A stretch of DNA of 8,541 nt from Terriglobales bacterium (lineage in GTDB: Bacteria; Acidobacteriota; Terriglobia; Terriglobales; Acidobacteriaceae), in NCBI GenBank assembly GCA_019241735.1, contig JAFAWN010000019.1, forward strand, positions 1 to 8,541, given 5' to 3'. Of the stretch, positions 4,728 to 8,541 are shown one piece after another. Positions within the stretch are counted from its first letter, which is position 1; each line of letters opens with the position of its first letter. The notes beneath the pieces are model-generated. The model had not been told where the DNA came from. It did no database searches and saw nothing but the letters and a program-made list of their open reading frames with translations. A program made the translations under genes and the position numbers.

Positions 4728-8541
<3,814 letters not shown>

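Overview
The window is a bacterial translation/transcription supercluster read entirely on the + strand: the 3' end of tuf (EF-Tu), rpmG, tRNA-Trp(CCA), secE, nusG, a small retropepsin-like aspartic protease gene, rplK, rplA, rplJ, rplL, and the first 1271 codons of rpoB, which runs off the right edge. Every gene except the protease is a core informational gene in a widely conserved order. Composition is moderately GC-rich and Shine-Dalgarno sites of the GGAG/AGGA type precede most starts. The best guess for the source is Acidobacteriota (Terriglobia-like). This rests on the RpoB sequence, which has a cysteine-rich N-terminal insertion and an extended N-terminal half that I recall from acidobacterial beta subunits. 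That assignment is from memory and could not be checked here.

Layout: 1-328 EF-Tu domain 3; 329-419 spacer with a GC-rich hairpin; 420-572 rpmG; 573-609 spacer with a perfect 7-bp hairpin; 610-685 tRNA-Trp with encoded CCA; 729-992 secE; 1031-1669 nusG; 1696-2067 aspartic protease; 2110-2541 rplK; 2629-3336 rplA; 3357-3905 rplJ; 3949-4344 rplL; 4345-4727 a 383-nt spacer without a convincing gene but with several strong hairpins; 4728-8541 rpoB, partial at its 3' end.

The genes supply elongation (EF-Tu), the large-subunit stalk and L1 arm (L11, L1, L10, L7/L12), L33, a tRNA, the Sec translocon gamma subunit, and the transcription elongation factor NusG beside its target RNA polymerase. No intrinsic terminator with a clear U-tract was found anywhere, so one or a few long transcripts are plausible, adjusted by autogenous L1 and L10/L12 control and by structure in the rplL-rpoB leader.

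The parts that depart from a textbook cluster are the protease gene inserted at the nusG-rplK junction, an approximately 60-residue eight-cysteine (double zinc-ribbon-like) insertion near the RpoB N-terminus, a second charged RpoB insertion of about 45 residues after the rifampicin region, the hairpin-rich rpoB leader ending in a six-codon minicistron that abuts the rpoB start, and a tRNA-Trp with an irregular D-arm. I did not find evidence of a wholly new multi-gene system.
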